DNA from: Rothia kristinae NBRC 15354 | Lineage (GTDB): Bacteria; Actinomycetota; Actinomycetes; Actinomycetales; Micrococcaceae | Assembly: GCF_001570865.1 (NCBI RefSeq) | Contig: NZ_BCSM01000012.1 | Span: forward strand, 27,184 to 91,183 | Reading direction: 5' to 3' | DNA: 64,000 nt | Shown: positions 32,595 through 41,989 of the stretch, in pieces | Position numbering within the stretch: the stretch's first letter is position 1 | Layout: each line of letters begins with the position of its first letter | Made by a program: the position numbers and the translations under genes | The notes under the pieces: generated by a model | Seen by the model: only the letters and a program-made list of their open reading frames with translations | Database searches by the model: none | What the model was told of the DNA's origin: nothing

Positions 32595-34496
32595 CTAGGC
32601 CAGCACCCGCAGGACCGCCTCGCCGTAGCGCTCCAGCTTCTTCGCTCCCACCCCACTGACCTCGGCCAGCGCGGCGCTCGAGCTGGGCCGGGCGCGGGCC
32701 AGCTCGATCAGGGTCGCGTCCGGGAAGACGACGTAGGCGGGCACCCCCTGCTCCCGGGCCTGCTCGGTGCGCCAGGCCCGCAGCCGCTCGAAGACCTCCC
32801 GGTCCTCCTCCCCCAGCTCCGCGGCCACCGTCGAGCGGGACCCCGTGGCACCAGTGCGGGACCGGGCGACCTTCGCGGTGCGCTCCGGGGTGACCCGCAG
32901 GGTCACGGTCTGCTCCCCGCGCAGGATAGGCCCGGCAGGCCCGGCCAGCTCCAGCGTCCCGTACTCCCCGGTCGCGGCGAGGATCCCGCGGGCCAGCAGC
33001 TGCCGGATGACCGCCCGCCAGGCGGTCTCGGACAGGTCAGCCCCGATCCCCCAGACGCTGAGCTGATCGTGGCGGGAGCGGGTGGAGCGTTCGTTGGGGG
33101 TGCCCCGCAGCACCGCGATGATCTGCTGGGCGCCGAAGCGCTGGCCCCGCTCCCGGTCCAGGCGCACGACGGCGGAGAGCAGCTTCTGCACGGGAACGGT
33201 CGCATCCCAGCTGGCCGGCGGATTGAGGCAGGTATCGCAGTTGCCGCACGGACCCGTCTCCTGCCCGAAGTAGCGCAGGATCTGCACCCGTCGGCAGTCG
33301 GTGGTCTCACACAGGGCGAGCATCGCGTCCAGGTGGGCCCGCTGCACCCGCCGGTGCTCCTCGCTGCCCTCGGATTCGTCGATCATCCGCCGCAGCTGCA
33401 CCACGTCCTGCAGCCCGTAGGCCAGCCAGGCGGTGGCGGGCAGCCCGTCGCGCCCAGCGCGCCCGGTCTCCTGGTAGTAGCCCTCCACGGATTTGGGCAG
33501 GTCCAGGTGAGCGACGAAGCGCACATCGGGTTTGTCGATGCCCATCCCGAAGGCGATGGTCGCGACCATGACCACCCCGTCCTCGCGCAGGAACCGACGC
33601 TGGCCCTCGGCCCGCTGCGCCTCGGACATCCCGGCATGGTAGGCCATCGCGTCCACCCCCTGGTCCCGCAGCCAGGCAGCGGTCTGCTCGACGCGGCGTC
33701 GGGACAGGCAGTAGACGATGCCGGCCTCGCCGTCGTGCTCGGTGCGGATCAGGCGCAGCAGCTGCTGGCGGGCGGAGTTCTTCTCGGTGATGCGGTACTG
33801 GATGTTGGGCCGGTCGAAGCTGGCGACGAAGTGCTCGGCCCCCTGTAGGGCGAGCCGCTCGGTCAGCTCCCGGTGGGTCGCGGCGGTGGCGGTGGCGGTC
33901 AGGGCGATGCGCGGGACCCCGGGGAAGCGATCGGCCAGCACGGACAGACCGAGGTAGTCCTTCCGGAAGTCGTGGCCCCACTGGGAGACGCAGTGCGCCT
34001 CGTCGATCGCGAACAGGGCCAGGCGCGTCCGGCCCAGCAGGTCCAGGGTGCGCTCCTGCACGAGCCGCTCCGGGGCGAGGTAGACCAGGTCGTAGTCCCC
34101 GGCCAGCAGTCCGCGCTCCACGGTCCGGGCCTGCTCGAGGTCCAGGGATGAGTTCAGGTACGCGGCGCGGATGCCCACCGCTTCCAGGGCCTCCACCTGG
34201 TCCTGCATCAGCGCGATCAGCGGGGAGACGACGACGCCGGTGCCCTCCCGCAGGATCGCCGGGATCTGGTAGCACAGGGACTTCCCGCCGCCGGTGGGCA
34301 TCAGCACGACGGCGTCGCCCCCGGCGGTGACCCGGTGGATGATCGCGGCCTGGTCCCCGCGGAAGGAGTCGTAGCCGAAGACGGTGCGCAGGACCTCCAG
34401 GGCCGGATCCTCGAGGGTGTCCGGGTGCTCGGCGGTGGTGTCCGCGCCGGTCCTCGCGGCAGGCGCGCCGGTGTCGGTGGTGGTTTCCTCGCTCAC
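32595..34496 (-). CDS. recQ: ATP-dependent DNA helicase RecQ
   Basis: A 633-residue 3'-5' helicase for replication-fork and recombination repair. Domains in order: superfamily II helicase core with [14 protein letters not shown] (Walker A, about 66-80), DEAHC (about 165-169), LTATAT and [10 protein letters not shown]; zinc-binding region [12 protein letters not shown] then CGNCDTC; winged helix (RQC); C-terminal HRDC domain ending [23 protein letters not shown] 34496 was chosen although GGAAGG is almost adjacent to it; no better start was seen, and the residues upstream are not conserved. It converges on the DUF559 gene. Confidence 0.93.
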   Translation of the reverse strand: MSEETTTDTGAPAARTGADTTAEHPDTLEDPALEVLRTVFGYDSFRGDQAAIIHRVTAGGDAVVLMPTGGGKSLCYQIPAILREGTGVVVSPLIALMQDQVEALEAVGIRAAYLNSSLDLEQARTVERGLLAGDYDLVYLAPERLVQERTLDLLGRTRLALFAIDEAHCVSQWGHDFRKDYLGLSVLADRFPGVPRIALTATATAATHRELTERLALQGAEHFVASFDRPNIQYRITEKNSARQQLLRLIRTEHDGEAGIVYCLSRRRVEQTAAWLRDQGVDAMAYHAGMSEAQRAEGQRRFLREDGVVMVATIAFGMGIDKPDVRFVAHLDLPKSVEGYYQETGRAGRDGLPATAWLAYGLQDVVQLRRMIDESEGSEEHRRVQRAHLDAMLALCETTDCRRVQILRYFGQETGPCGNCDTCLNPPASWDATVPVQKLLSAVVRLDRERGQRFGAQQIIAVLRGTPNERSTRSRHDQLSVWGIGADLSETAWRAVIRQLLARGILAATGEYGTLELAGPAGPILRGEQTVTLRVTPERTAKVARSRTGATGSRSTVAAELGEEDREVFERLRAWRTEQAREQGVPAYVVFPDATLIELARARPSSSAALAEVSGVGAKKLERYGEAVLRVLA

Positions 34497-34646
34497 CCTT
34501 CCACCGTACCGGGGGGCGAGGCCTGGGGACCGTTCGGTCACAGCCCGAGCACAGGAGCACGGGGCTCCGGGCACAGGGTGGCTTCCTAGCGTGGAGACAT
34601 CGGCAGGGGCCCCGACCGGGGCCCGCCGGGGAAGGGATGATCGGCC

Positions 34647-35300
34647 ATGACCACGGACTCCACCACCACGACCGCCGCGACCGGCGGCGACGCCGTCGCA
34701 CGGTACCGCTACCTGCTGTCCACGAGCAGCCCGGATCAGATCGAGAAGGCCCACGAAGAGGCCTTCGCCGCGATGAGCGCGCAGGAGCGCCAGCAGGTCC
34801 TCACCGCCCTGTCCGGCTCGGGCGAGACCCCCGCGGACACCTCCTCCTCGTCGCTGGCTCGGGCGGCGACCCGACTGGAGATGAGGAAGCCCGGCACGCT
34901 CAGCAGTGTGCTCGGCTCCAGCGGGCTGGGGACCGGCGGCACGGTGCTGGCCTCGCTGGCCGCGGGCTTCGTGGGCTCCGCGGTGTGGGGTTCGCTGACC
35001 GGCGGGGACGGTGTCGGCGGTCGCCCCGGCCTGCTCTCCCGCCTGTTCGGCCGACACCGGGGCTTCGGGGCCGGAGGCGGCACGGGGCCGTTCGACGGCG
35101 GAGTGTTCAACAGCGGCCTGTTCGGCGGCGGGATGGGCGCCGGAAGGGGACGTGCGATGGGCGCCGGCTGGGGCGACGGGCCCGGAGGCGGCTCCCGCGG
35201 CGGCATGGGGCGGGGCGGCCCGGAGGGAGGACCCGGCGGGGGCATGGGCGGACCTGGCGGCATGGGCGGGCCCGGCGGTGGTCCCGGCGGGAGGTTCTGA
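34647..35300 (+). CDS. Glycine-rich protein with conserved N-terminal helical segment, function unknown
   Basis: A 217-residue protein. Residues 18-60 form a helical segment ([37 protein letters not shown]) of a kind recurring in actinobacterial hypothetical proteins. A hydrophobic stretch [19 protein letters not shown] at about 90-110 may cross or touch the membrane. The final 80 residues are Gly/Met/Arg-rich repeats (GGMGGPGG type). There is no signal peptide. GGGGAAGG lies about ten bases before ATG 34647, and TAGCGT about 55 bases upstream is a possible -10. No function can be assigned. Confidence 0.65.
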   Translation: MTTDSTTTTAATGGDAVARYRYLLSTSSPDQIEKAHEEAFAAMSAQERQQVLTALSGSGETPADTSSSSLARAATRLEMRKPGTLSSVLGSSGLGTGGTVLASLAAGFVGSAVWGSLTGGDGVGGRPGLLSRLFGRHRGFGAGGGTGPFDGGVFNSGLFGGGMGAGRGRAMGAGWGDGPGGGSRGGMGRGGPEGGPGGGMGGPGGMGGPGGGPGGRF

Positions 35301-35334
35301 AGCCTCTCGCGAGCGGGCAGACGCCCCCGGGGGG

Positions 35335-35372
35335 ACGACGGCCCGCCCGGCGCGTGCCGGGCGGGCCGTCGT
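35335..35372. terminator. Bidirectional terminator, 17-bp stem and GCGT loop
   Basis: Arms 35335-35351 and 35356-35372 pair perfectly around GCGT. It lies between convergent genes (stops at 35300 and 35389). It is the strongest short-loop hairpin in the window. Confidence 0.85.
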
Positions 35373-35388
35373 CGTCGGGCTCGGTGGC

Positions 35389-36786
35389 TCAGTCAGCGAC
35401 GTAGTACATGCGCTTGTTGACGAACTCGTCCATGCCCAGGGGGCCGAGTTCGCGGCCGAAGCCGGAGCGCTTGACCCCGCCGAACGGGATCTCGGGGCCC
35501 TCCCCGGCGGGGGTGTTGACGTTGGCCATGCCCACCTCCAGCCGCTCGGCCAGCCGCTGCGCTCGCGCCGTGTCCTGCGAGAACACGGCACCGCCCAGGC
35601 CGTACTGGGTGTCGTTGGCCAGGTGCAGCGCCTCCTCGTCGGAGGAGACGCGGTACACGGCGGCGACGGGGCCGAACAGCTCCTCCCGGTAGGCGTCCAT
35701 CTCCGAGGTGATGCCGGTGAGCACCGCGGGAGCGTAGTAGGCGGAGGCCTCATCGCGCAGTCCCCCGCCGGCGACCAGCTCGGCGCCCTGCTCCACGGCC
35801 CGGCGCACCTGGGCGTCGAGGTTCTCCGCGGCGGCGCGGGAGGACATCGGGGTGAAGGTCTTGGCGTCGACGTCGATGGTCTCCCCCGGGGTCATGCCCT
35901 CGGCCAGGCTCTTCAGCTGCGCCACGAACTCGTCGTAGATGTCATCCATGACGATCAGCCGCTTGTTGGCGTTGCAGACCTGCCCGGTGTTGTAGATGCG
36001 GGTCTCCCAGGCGGTGCGGGCCGCGGCGGCGACGTCGTCGGTGTCCAGGATGACGTACGGGTCCGATCCGCCCAGCTCCAGCACGGCCTTCTTCAGGTGC
36101 TGACCGGCCAGCGCGCCGATGATCGACCCGGCCCGCTCGGAACCGGTCAGGGACACGCCCTGCACCCGGGGATCGGCGATGATCTCGGCGATCTGGTCGT
36201 GGGTGGCGAAGACGTTGGCGTAGACCCCTGCGGGGATGCCGGCGTCGTCCATGATCTGCTGGACGGCCTGGGCGGAGCGGGGGCAGATCTCCGCGTGCTT
36301 GAGGATGATTACGTTGCCGAGCATGAGGTTGGGCGCGGCGAAGCGGGCGATCTGGTAGTACGGGAAGTTCCACGGCATGATCCCGAGCAGCGCGCCGATG
36401 GGCCGCTTCTGCACGTAGGCCTTCCCGCCGGAGAAGGACTCGATCTCCTGATCCGCCCCGAGCTTGGGGCCGTTCTTGACGAAGTAGCCGAAGATGTCCG
36501 CGCAGAACTCGGCCTCCTCGACGCCCTCGGCGTGGGGCTTGCCCATCTCCTCGGTGATGATCCGCGCCAGCTCCTCCTTGCGCTCGGCGAACAGGTCTGC
36601 GACCTTCTGGACGATCTCGCCGCGCTGCTCGATGGTCTTCTCCGACCACGCGCGGTAGCCCTCCGCGGCCCGGGTCAGGATCTGCTGCACCTCCTCGTCG
36701 GTGGCGTGCTCGACGGTCTCCAGGACCTCACCGGTGGCGGGGTTCTGCACGCGGTATCCGTCAGTGGACATCTGCTTCTCAGCCAT
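35389..36786 (-). CDS. NAD(P)-dependent aldehyde dehydrogenase, succinate-semialdehyde dehydrogenase-like
   Basis: A 465-residue ALDH with [19 protein letters not shown], the catalytic Glu in [12 protein letters not shown] and nucleophile Cys in [12 protein letters not shown], and ending with [20 protein letters not shown]. The short N-terminus and the [12 protein letters not shown] segment are typical of the Sad/YneI group that oxidises succinic semialdehyde and similar aldehydes. ATG 36786 follows AAGGAG closely. It lies 91 bases after the SnoaL-like gene on the same strand, with a strong palindromic operator in that gap. Confidence 0.87.
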   Translation of the reverse strand: MAEKQMSTDGYRVQNPATGEVLETVEHATDEEVQQILTRAAEGYRAWSEKTIEQRGEIVQKVADLFAERKEELARIITEEMGKPHAEGVEEAEFCADIFGYFVKNGPKLGADQEIESFSGGKAYVQKRPIGALLGIMPWNFPYYQIARFAAPNLMLGNVIILKHAEICPRSAQAVQQIMDDAGIPAGVYANVFATHDQIAEIIADPRVQGVSLTGSERAGSIIGALAGQHLKKAVLELGGSDPYVILDTDDVAAAARTAWETRIYNTGQVCNANKRLIVMDDIYDEFVAQLKSLAEGMTPGETIDVDAKTFTPMSSRAAAENLDAQVRRAVEQGAELVAGGGLRDEASAYYAPAVLTGITSEMDAYREELFGPVAAVYRVSSDEEALHLANDTQYGLGGAVFSQDTARAQRLAERLEVGMANVNTPAGEGPEIPFGGVKRSGFGRELGPLGMDEFVNKRMYYVAD

Positions 36787-36827
36787 GGTCTCTCCTTGAT
36801 GGTGTTCTGGGCCTCATCGGCCAGTGT

Positions 36828-36846
36828 AAACGAATGCGGTTCGTTT
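36828..36846. promoter_or_regulatory. Palindromic operator AAACGAA-N5-TTCGTTT
   Basis: A perfect 7-bp inverted repeat with a TGCGG spacer, 42-60 bases upstream of the aldehyde dehydrogenase start and in a locally AT-rich patch. The shape suits a TetR-family or similar dimeric repressor. No regulator gene is adjacent, so the binding protein must be encoded elsewhere. Confidence 0.6.
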
Positions 36847-36877
36847 TTACGAGCCTGTGACTCCCGGGAGCCGCAGC

Positions 36878-37654
36878 TCAGAAGGCGCCGTGCGGATGAG
36901 CCATCTTCGCGTCGGCCGGCAGGGGGCTGATGGCATCCCACAGCTCGACGATCCGGCCCTCCTGGACACGCCACAGTTCGCAGAAGGAATGGCGCTGACC
37001 GTCGATGGAACCCTCGGACTGGGTCAGCACGAAGTCGTTCTGTGCCACGGTGCGGTGGATTCGCTCGTAGACCAGCGGGGAGCCGTCGTCCTTGAGCTTC
37101 TGCAGGAACGCCTGCATCTTCTGGGCGCCGTCGGCGATGTCCGCGGCGTGCTGGGTGAAGTCCTCGCCGTTGGTGTAGCGCGGTATCGCCTCATAGTCCT
37201 GCCCGATCAGCACTACCTCGAAGAACTCGACGGCGAGGCGGCGGCTGGACTCCGTGTCCACCGCGGGATCCGGCTGCGTCCTGCCGTCCAACTGGGTGCG
37301 TCCGGAGGGGTTGGGTGCGGTCTCCTCGACCAGTCCGTCCCAGTGCTCGGCGATCTTCCCCCCGGCCACGCGGTAGATGTCGAAGCCGATCAGCACATCG
37401 TCGGCCAATCCGGGATAGGCACCGTGCAGCGCCACGAGATCGCCGTCGACGAGAACACGGGCGACGTCATGGCGCAGGCTCGGTCCGGCCTCCTCGACGA
37501 GCGTGCCCAACCCGGCCAGCCCGTCGGCGACGAGGGGTGAGTGCTCGACGAAATCCGCGGCGAAGCTTCGCCGCAGCACTCGGGTGTCGTGCTCGCTGAA
37601 CAGCTCGCGATCCGCTTCGACCACCAGCTGGCGCACCGACGTTGACTCTGGCAT
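36878..37654 (-). CDS. Tandem SnoaL/NTF2-like domain protein
   Basis: A 258-residue protein with two copies of an NTF2-like fold. The first is at about residues 10-125 (FAADFVEHSPLVADGLAGL, IGFDIYRVAGGKIAEHWD); the second at about 140-258 (VVLIGQDYEAIPRYTNGEDF, FCELWRVQEGRIVELWDAI). The IAEHWD/IVELWD strands are the SnoaL hallmark. Members are hydrolases, cyclases or ligand-binding proteins; no catalytic assignment is possible. ATG 37654 follows GGAGGAG by seven bases. It probably forms a unit with the downstream aldehyde dehydrogenase. Confidence 0.75.
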   Translation of the reverse strand: MPESTSVRQLVVEADRELFSEHDTRVLRRSFAADFVEHSPLVADGLAGLGTLVEEAGPSLRHDVARVLVDGDLVALHGAYPGLADDVLIGFDIYRVAGGKIAEHWDGLVEETAPNPSGRTQLDGRTQPDPAVDTESSRRLAVEFFEVVLIGQDYEAIPRYTNGEDFTQHAADIADGAQKMQAFLQKLKDDGSPLVYERIHRTVAQNDFVLTQSEGSIDGQRHSFCELWRVQEGRIVELWDAISPLPADAKMAHPHGAF

Positions 37655-37707
37655 TTCGGTCTCCTCCGGTCCTTGCGCCCCCGCTCCGTTGCGGGCTGAC
37701 ACCCATC

Positions 37708-37737
37708 ATCCTAACGTGACGTGTCGCACATGCAGAA
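37708..37737 (-). promoter_or_regulatory. Promoter candidate for the SnoaL-like gene
   Basis: On the minus strand TTCTGC (37732-37737), 18 bases, then TAGGAT (37708-37713). The spacer contains GTGCGACAC, a short palindrome that could be an operator. The start point would be about 50 bases before the gene. Confidence 0.45.
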
Positions 37738-38006
37738 TATCGGGGGCGGCATCTCACCGGATCCCCTCCCCGCACGAGCCAGTGCACCCGAGGCCGAGAC
37801 CCCACGCCACGGTCCGTTCCCGCACAGAGCGCGCGGTCCCCGCAGGTGTGCGCAGGAGCCCCTCCGCCCCCGCTTCCGACCGCGCATGGAGGTGGCTGCC
37901 CCGGGGCGACGGCCGAGGCGGTCCGGTGAGGGCCCGGGAGCACCGTGGACGCGAAGAAAAGCCGGGGCCGACTCAGCATCTCCGCTGAGCCGACCCCGGC
38001 TGTTCG
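37738..38006. other. Gene-free stretch upstream of the SnoaL-like gene
   Basis: No protein gene is supported here. Apparent reading frames ending in VGLTGFEPATP or similar are the well-known false translations across a tRNA gene. Nothing else was recognised apart from high GC content. Confidence 0.6.
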
Positions 38007-38080
<74 letters not shown>

Positions 38081-38223
38081 AATTCCCGAGGCTCGGGGAA
38101 GCCCCGAGCACCTGGTCCATAGTACACGCCGCGCCCGTCCAGCGCACATCGACGCCGGTGCACAGCACCCGGGCCCGAGACCACGACGCGGCACGGATCC
38201 GGCCCCGATCACCTCGCCGAGAC

Positions 38224-38368
38224 GGCGCATCCGTTCCCACTCCCCATCGACCCGGCGCATCCGTTCCCGGAAATCCCGCTTTCGGGAACGGATGCGCCGC
38301 CTCGCGGGAGGAGTGGGAACGGATGCGCCGCCTCGCGGGAGGGGAAGGAACGAAAGCGCCGCCTCGCG
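38224..38368. repeat. Nested palindromes with direct repeats downstream of der
   Basis: GGCGCATCCGTTCCC occurs at 38224-38238 and 38254-38268; its complement GGGAACGGATGCGCC occurs at 38284-38298 and 38315-38329. The inner pair gives a perfect 16-bp stem (38254-38269 with 38283-38298). The outer pair is perfect over 20 bp (38224-38243 with 38310-38329). The right copies are followed by GCCTCGCGGGAGG direct repeats, and a degenerate third copy (GGAACGAAAGCGCCGCCTCG) reaches about 38368. The element ends a few bases before the der stop codon and may terminate that operon. Confidence 0.85.
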
Positions 38369-38374
38369 TCCGCG

Positions 38375-39934
38375 CTACCGCTTCCCGCGTCCGGATCCGC
38401 CCGTCCCGCGGCCGCGGCGTTCGCGCACGCGCATCGAGATCTCGATCGGGGTGCCCTCGAAGTCGAAGGTCTCGCGCAGCCGCCGGGTGATGAACCGACG
38501 GTACCCGGGATCCAGGAACCCGGTGGTGAACAGCACGAACTTCGGGGGGCGGGAGGAGACCTGCGTGCCGAACAGGATCCGCGGCTGCTTGCCCCCGCGC
38601 ACCGGGTGCGGGTGGGCTGCGGCCAGCTCCCCGAGGAAGGCGTTCAGCCGCCCGGTCGGGATCCGGGAGTCCCAGGCCTCCAGGGACTTCAGCATCGCCG
38701 GGACCAGCTTGTCCTTGTGCCACCCGGTCTTCGCGGAGATGTTGACCCGCGGCGCCCAGGCCACGTGGGCCAGGTCCCGGTCGATCTCCCGTTCCAGGTC
38801 GTAGCGGCGCTCCTCGTCCAGGGTGTCCCACTTGTTGAAGGCCAGCACCATGGCCCGGCCGGAGTCGATGGTCAGCTGCAGGATGCGCACGTCCTGCTCG
38901 GACAGCGGCTCGGAGACGTCCAGCAGCACCACGGCCAGCTCGGAGCGCTCCAGGGCGGTCTGGGTGCGCAGCGAGGCGTAGAACTCCGCTCCCTTGGCCA
39001 TGTGCTGCCGACGCCGTATGCCCGCGGTGTCCACGAAGCGGAAGGCGTGCCCGCCCAGCTCCACGAGCTCATCCACCGGATCCCGGGTGGTTCCGGCCAG
39101 CTCGTTGACCACGGCCCGCTCCTCCCCGGCCAGCTTGTTCAGCAGGGAGGACTTACCGACGTTGGGCCGTCCCACCAGGGCGACGCGGCGCGGGCCGGCG
39201 TAGGCCTCGGGTTCGGCGTACTGGGAGTGCTCCGGCATGACCTTCAGCAGCTCGTCCAGCAGGTCCGCGATCCCGCGTCCGTGCACCCCGGAGACGGGGT
39301 GCGGCTCGCCCATGCCCAGACCCCACAGCGCGGCGGCCTCGGGCTCCTGGTGGGAGTCGTCGATCTTGTTGGCGGCGAGCAGCAGCGGCTTGTCCACCCG
39401 GCGCAGCATCTGCACGATCGCCTCGTCCATCGCGGTGATGCCCACCAGGGCGTCCACCACGAGGATCACGACGTCGGCGTGGGCCACGGCCAGCTCCGCC
39501 TGGGCCGCGACCTGCGCGTTGATGCCCTTGGCATCGGATTCCCACCCGCCGGTGTCCACCAGGGTGAAGGCCTTGTCGTTCCATTCGGCCTGGTAGAACA
39601 CCCGGTCGCGGGTCACGCCTGGCTGGTCCATGACCACGGCCTCGCGCCGACCCAGGATGCGGTTGATGATCGTGGACTTGCCGACGTTGGGGCGCCCGAC
39701 GACGGCGACCACCGGGTCCGGCTCCTCGGACTCCTCCGGCCCGGTCTCGAAGCCCCACTCCACCAGGAGCCGGCGGTCCTCGTCCTCCAGGTCGTAGTCG
39801 TCCAGCCCGGCGCGCAGGGCCTCGGCCCGCTGCTCCGCCTCGGCCTCGTCGAGGTTCTCCAGGTACTCGGCGAGGTCCTCGCCCTCGGTGGAGCCGAGGT
39901 ACTTCTGCTCGTATTCGTCGCCGACGGGGCTCAT
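38375..39934 (-). CDS. der: Ribosome biogenesis GTPase Der (EngA)
   Basis: A 519-residue protein with two consecutive GTPase domains ([16 protein letters not shown] at about 79-94 with [21 protein letters not shown] at about 253-268 with DTAGI, then NKWD) and a C-terminal KH-like domain. Der is needed for late 50S subunit assembly. The roughly 70-residue acidic N-terminal extension ([20 protein letters not shown]) is usual in actinobacteria. The start overlaps the cmk stop (ATGA). It is last in the parA-to-der operon. Confidence 0.96.
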   Translation of the reverse strand: MSPVGDEYEQKYLGSTEGEDLAEYLENLDEAEAEQRAEALRAGLDDYDLEDEDRRLLVEWGFETGPEESEEPDPVVAVVGRPNVGKSTIINRILGRREAVVMDQPGVTRDRVFYQAEWNDKAFTLVDTGGWESDAKGINAQVAAQAELAVAHADVVILVVDALVGITAMDEAIVQMLRRVDKPLLLAANKIDDSHQEPEAAALWGLGMGEPHPVSGVHGRGIADLLDELLKVMPEHSQYAEPEAYAGPRRVALVGRPNVGKSSLLNKLAGEERAVVNELAGTTRDPVDELVELGGHAFRFVDTAGIRRRQHMAKGAEFYASLRTQTALERSELAVVLLDVSEPLSEQDVRILQLTIDSGRAMVLAFNKWDTLDEERRYDLEREIDRDLAHVAWAPRVNISAKTGWHKDKLVPAMLKSLEAWDSRIPTGRLNAFLGELAAAHPHPVRGGKQPRILFGTQVSSRPPKFVLFTTGFLDPGYRRFITRRLRETFDFEGTPIEISMRVRERRGRGTGGSGRGKR

Positions 39935-40782
39935 GCTCCGCTCTCCTGCTCGTCGTCCTCGGTCCCGGAGTCCCCGGAGCCTTCCTGCTGCTTCTGCTCG
40001 TGGTTGCGGGCCGCGGTCTCGTCGATCACGCGGATCACCTCGGCCACGGTCTGCTCGAAGTCCAGGTCCGTGGAGTCCACGAGATCCACGCCCTCGGCGG
40101 CCTCGGTGAAGTTGTTGACCCGCGAATCCGCGGCGTCGCGCCGGGAGACGTCGGCCTCCAGCTGCTCCGAGGTGCGGTCCCCTCCCAGCTGCTCCCCGCG
40201 CCGGGCCTTGCGGACCTCCTCGGAGGCGGTCAGCAGGATCCGCACGGTGGCGTCCGGGGCGACGACGGTGGTGATGTCCCGCCCCTCGGCCACGATGCGC
40301 TTGCCGTTGGAGACGATCTCCAGGCGCTGCTGGGCGATCAGGGCCTTACGGGCCTCGGGGTTGCTGGCCACGGCGGAGACCGCGGCGGTGACCCGCTCGG
40401 AGCGGATGGCCTCGCGGATGTCCACGCCGTTGCACATGACGGTCTCCACGATCGGGTCGGTGCCCAGCTCAAGGGGCAGGGACTTCGCGGCCTCGGCCAC
40501 GGCCTCGGCGTCCTGCGGGTCCGTGCCGGTCTCCAGGACCCACCAGGTCAGGGCGCGGTACATGGCCCCGGTGTCCAGGTAGGCCAGCTTCAGCCGGGTG
40601 GCCACCTCACGGGCCACCGAGGACTTCCCGGAGCCGGAGGGTCCGTCGATGGCGATGACGAGCTCCGACTTCCAGGCTTCGGCGTTGTCCGCGTCCCGGA
40701 ACTGGGATGCGGCCGGCTCCGCCGGAGCGGAGGCCTTCACAAGCGCCTCCTCGCGGGCGCCGTCCGTGGTGTCTGCGGGCAT
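39931..40782 (-). CDS. cmk: Cytidylate kinase
   Basis: A 283-residue CMP/dCMP kinase. The P-loop is in [20 protein letters not shown] and is followed by [32 protein letters not shown] and [19 protein letters not shown], the normal order for Cmk. About 35 residues precede the kinase fold, and the C-terminus is an acidic, Glu/Gln-rich tail beyond the usual end. The cmk-der overlap and order are conserved in actinobacteria. The 61-base gap to tyrA upstream holds no feature. Confidence 0.95.
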   Translation of the reverse strand: MPADTTDGAREEALVKASAPAEPAASQFRDADNAEAWKSELVIAIDGPSGSGKSSVAREVATRLKLAYLDTGAMYRALTWWVLETGTDPQDAEAVAEAAKSLPLELGTDPIVETVMCNGVDIREAIRSERVTAAVSAVASNPEARKALIAQQRLEIVSNGKRIVAEGRDITTVVAPDATVRILLTASEEVRKARRGEQLGGDRTSEQLEADVSRRDAADSRVNNFTEAAEGVDLVDSTDLDFEQTVAEVIRVIDETAARNHEQKQQEGSGDSGTEDDEQESGA

Positions 40783-40843
40783 GGTTCCTCCATCGTCGTC
40801 GATTGGTTCATCCGGGGGCGGTGCGCGGTGTCGGCGCGAGCGC

Positions 40844-41986
40844 TCAGCGGGCGATCCGCCACCCGCGGGTGGTCAGGTCCTGCACCAGCCGCTCGTGCAC
40901 CGTCGGATTCACGGCTACCTCGACCATACCCACCGGTTGGCCGGGCGAGTGCTCCATCCGCACATCCTCGACGTTCACGCCGAGCTCCCCGATCTCGGTG
41001 AGCAGGCGGGCGATCTGCCCCGGGGTGTCGTCCACGAGCACGGTGAGCTCGCTGAAGGCCTTCGGGGAGCCGCCGTGCTTGCCGGGGATGCGGGCCACCC
41101 CGGCGTTGCCCTCGCTCATCAGCTGGGCGATGTCCAGGCGGGCGCCGTCGGCGGTCGGGTCCTCGAGGGTGCCGATGAGCCGGTCCAGGTCCGCGCGCAC
41201 CCCGTACAGGGTGCGCACCACCGGGGCGGCGTTGGCCGCGAGGATCTGCACCCACATGCCCGGCGCGGAGGCGGCGATCCGGGTGGTGTCGCGCAGCCCC
41301 TGCCCGGCCAGGCCCAGCGCCTCCAGGGGGGTGTCGCGCAGTCGGGAGGCCAGCAGCGATGACATCACCTGCGGCACGTGGGAGATCAGGGCGACGGTCT
41401 CGTCGTGCTCGGCCGGATCCAGGAAGGTCACGATGCCGCCGAGGTCCTGGCCCAGCCCGCGGGCCAGGCGCACCGCCTCGGGGGCGACCTCCTCGTGTTC
41501 GCAGACCACCCAGGGGCGGGAGGTGAACAGCTCCGCGCGCGCGGCCACCGGCCCGGAGCGCTCCCGCCCGGCCATCGGGTGGGTGCCGATGTAGCGGCGG
41601 GCGTCTTCCCCGGAGGCCAGGACCTCGGCGAGGATGGGGGCCTTCACGGAGGCGATGTCCAGCACGACGGCGCGCGGGAAGTCCCGCAGCGCCTGCACGG
41701 CCGTGGCCCCGGCGACGTCGGGCGGGGTGGCCACGACCACCAGCTGCGGGTCGGCCTCGGCGCGTGCGCCCTCCTCCCCGAGCTCCCGGACCAGCCCGGC
41801 CCAGGAGGAGCCGGCCCCGAGGTCCGCGGCCACGGCCTCGGTGGTCGGGGAGATGTCCCGGACCCACACGGGCACGCCCTGCAGGCTCAGCCCGAGGCCG
41901 ACGGAGGCCCCGAGCAGCCCGGCCCCGATGATCAGGACCGGGCCGGACACGGTGGCGCCGACGGCGCTGCGGGCACGGGCGGGCAC
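40844..41986 (-). CDS. tyrA: Prephenate dehydrogenase with C-terminal ACT domain
   Basis: A 380-residue enzyme converting prephenate to 4-hydroxyphenylpyruvate for tyrosine synthesis. NAD-binding VLIIGAGLLGASVGLGLSLQ is near residue 20. GTHPMAGRERSG, DPAEHDETVALISHVPQVMS and GLRDTTRIAASAPGMW are the catalytic-domain blocks. Residues about 300-380 form an ACT domain (LTVLVDDTPGQIARLLTEIG), suggesting tyrosine feedback. GTG 41986 begins four bases after the rluB stop with GGAG upstream; GTG 41950 is an alternative. Its insertion between rluB and cmk is common in Micrococcales. Confidence 0.93.
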   Translation of the reverse strand: MPARARSAVGATVSGPVLIIGAGLLGASVGLGLSLQGVPVWVRDISPTTEAVAADLGAGSSWAGLVRELGEEGARAEADPQLVVVATPPDVAGATAVQALRDFPRAVVLDIASVKAPILAEVLASGEDARRYIGTHPMAGRERSGPVAARAELFTSRPWVVCEHEEVAPEAVRLARGLGQDLGGIVTFLDPAEHDETVALISHVPQVMSSLLASRLRDTPLEALGLAGQGLRDTTRIAASAPGMWVQILAANAAPVVRTLYGVRADLDRLIGTLEDPTADGARLDIAQLMSEGNAGVARIPGKHGGSPKAFSELTVLVDDTPGQIARLLTEIGELGVNVEDVRMEHSPGQPVGMVEVAVNPTVHERLVQDLTTRGWRIAR

Positions 41987-41989
41987 GGG

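Noticed and set aside
34497..35753. Upstream extension of the recQ frame across the glycine-rich gene
   Set aside because: Low-complexity antisense translation; recQ homology begins at about 34430 and GTG 34496 is adequate.
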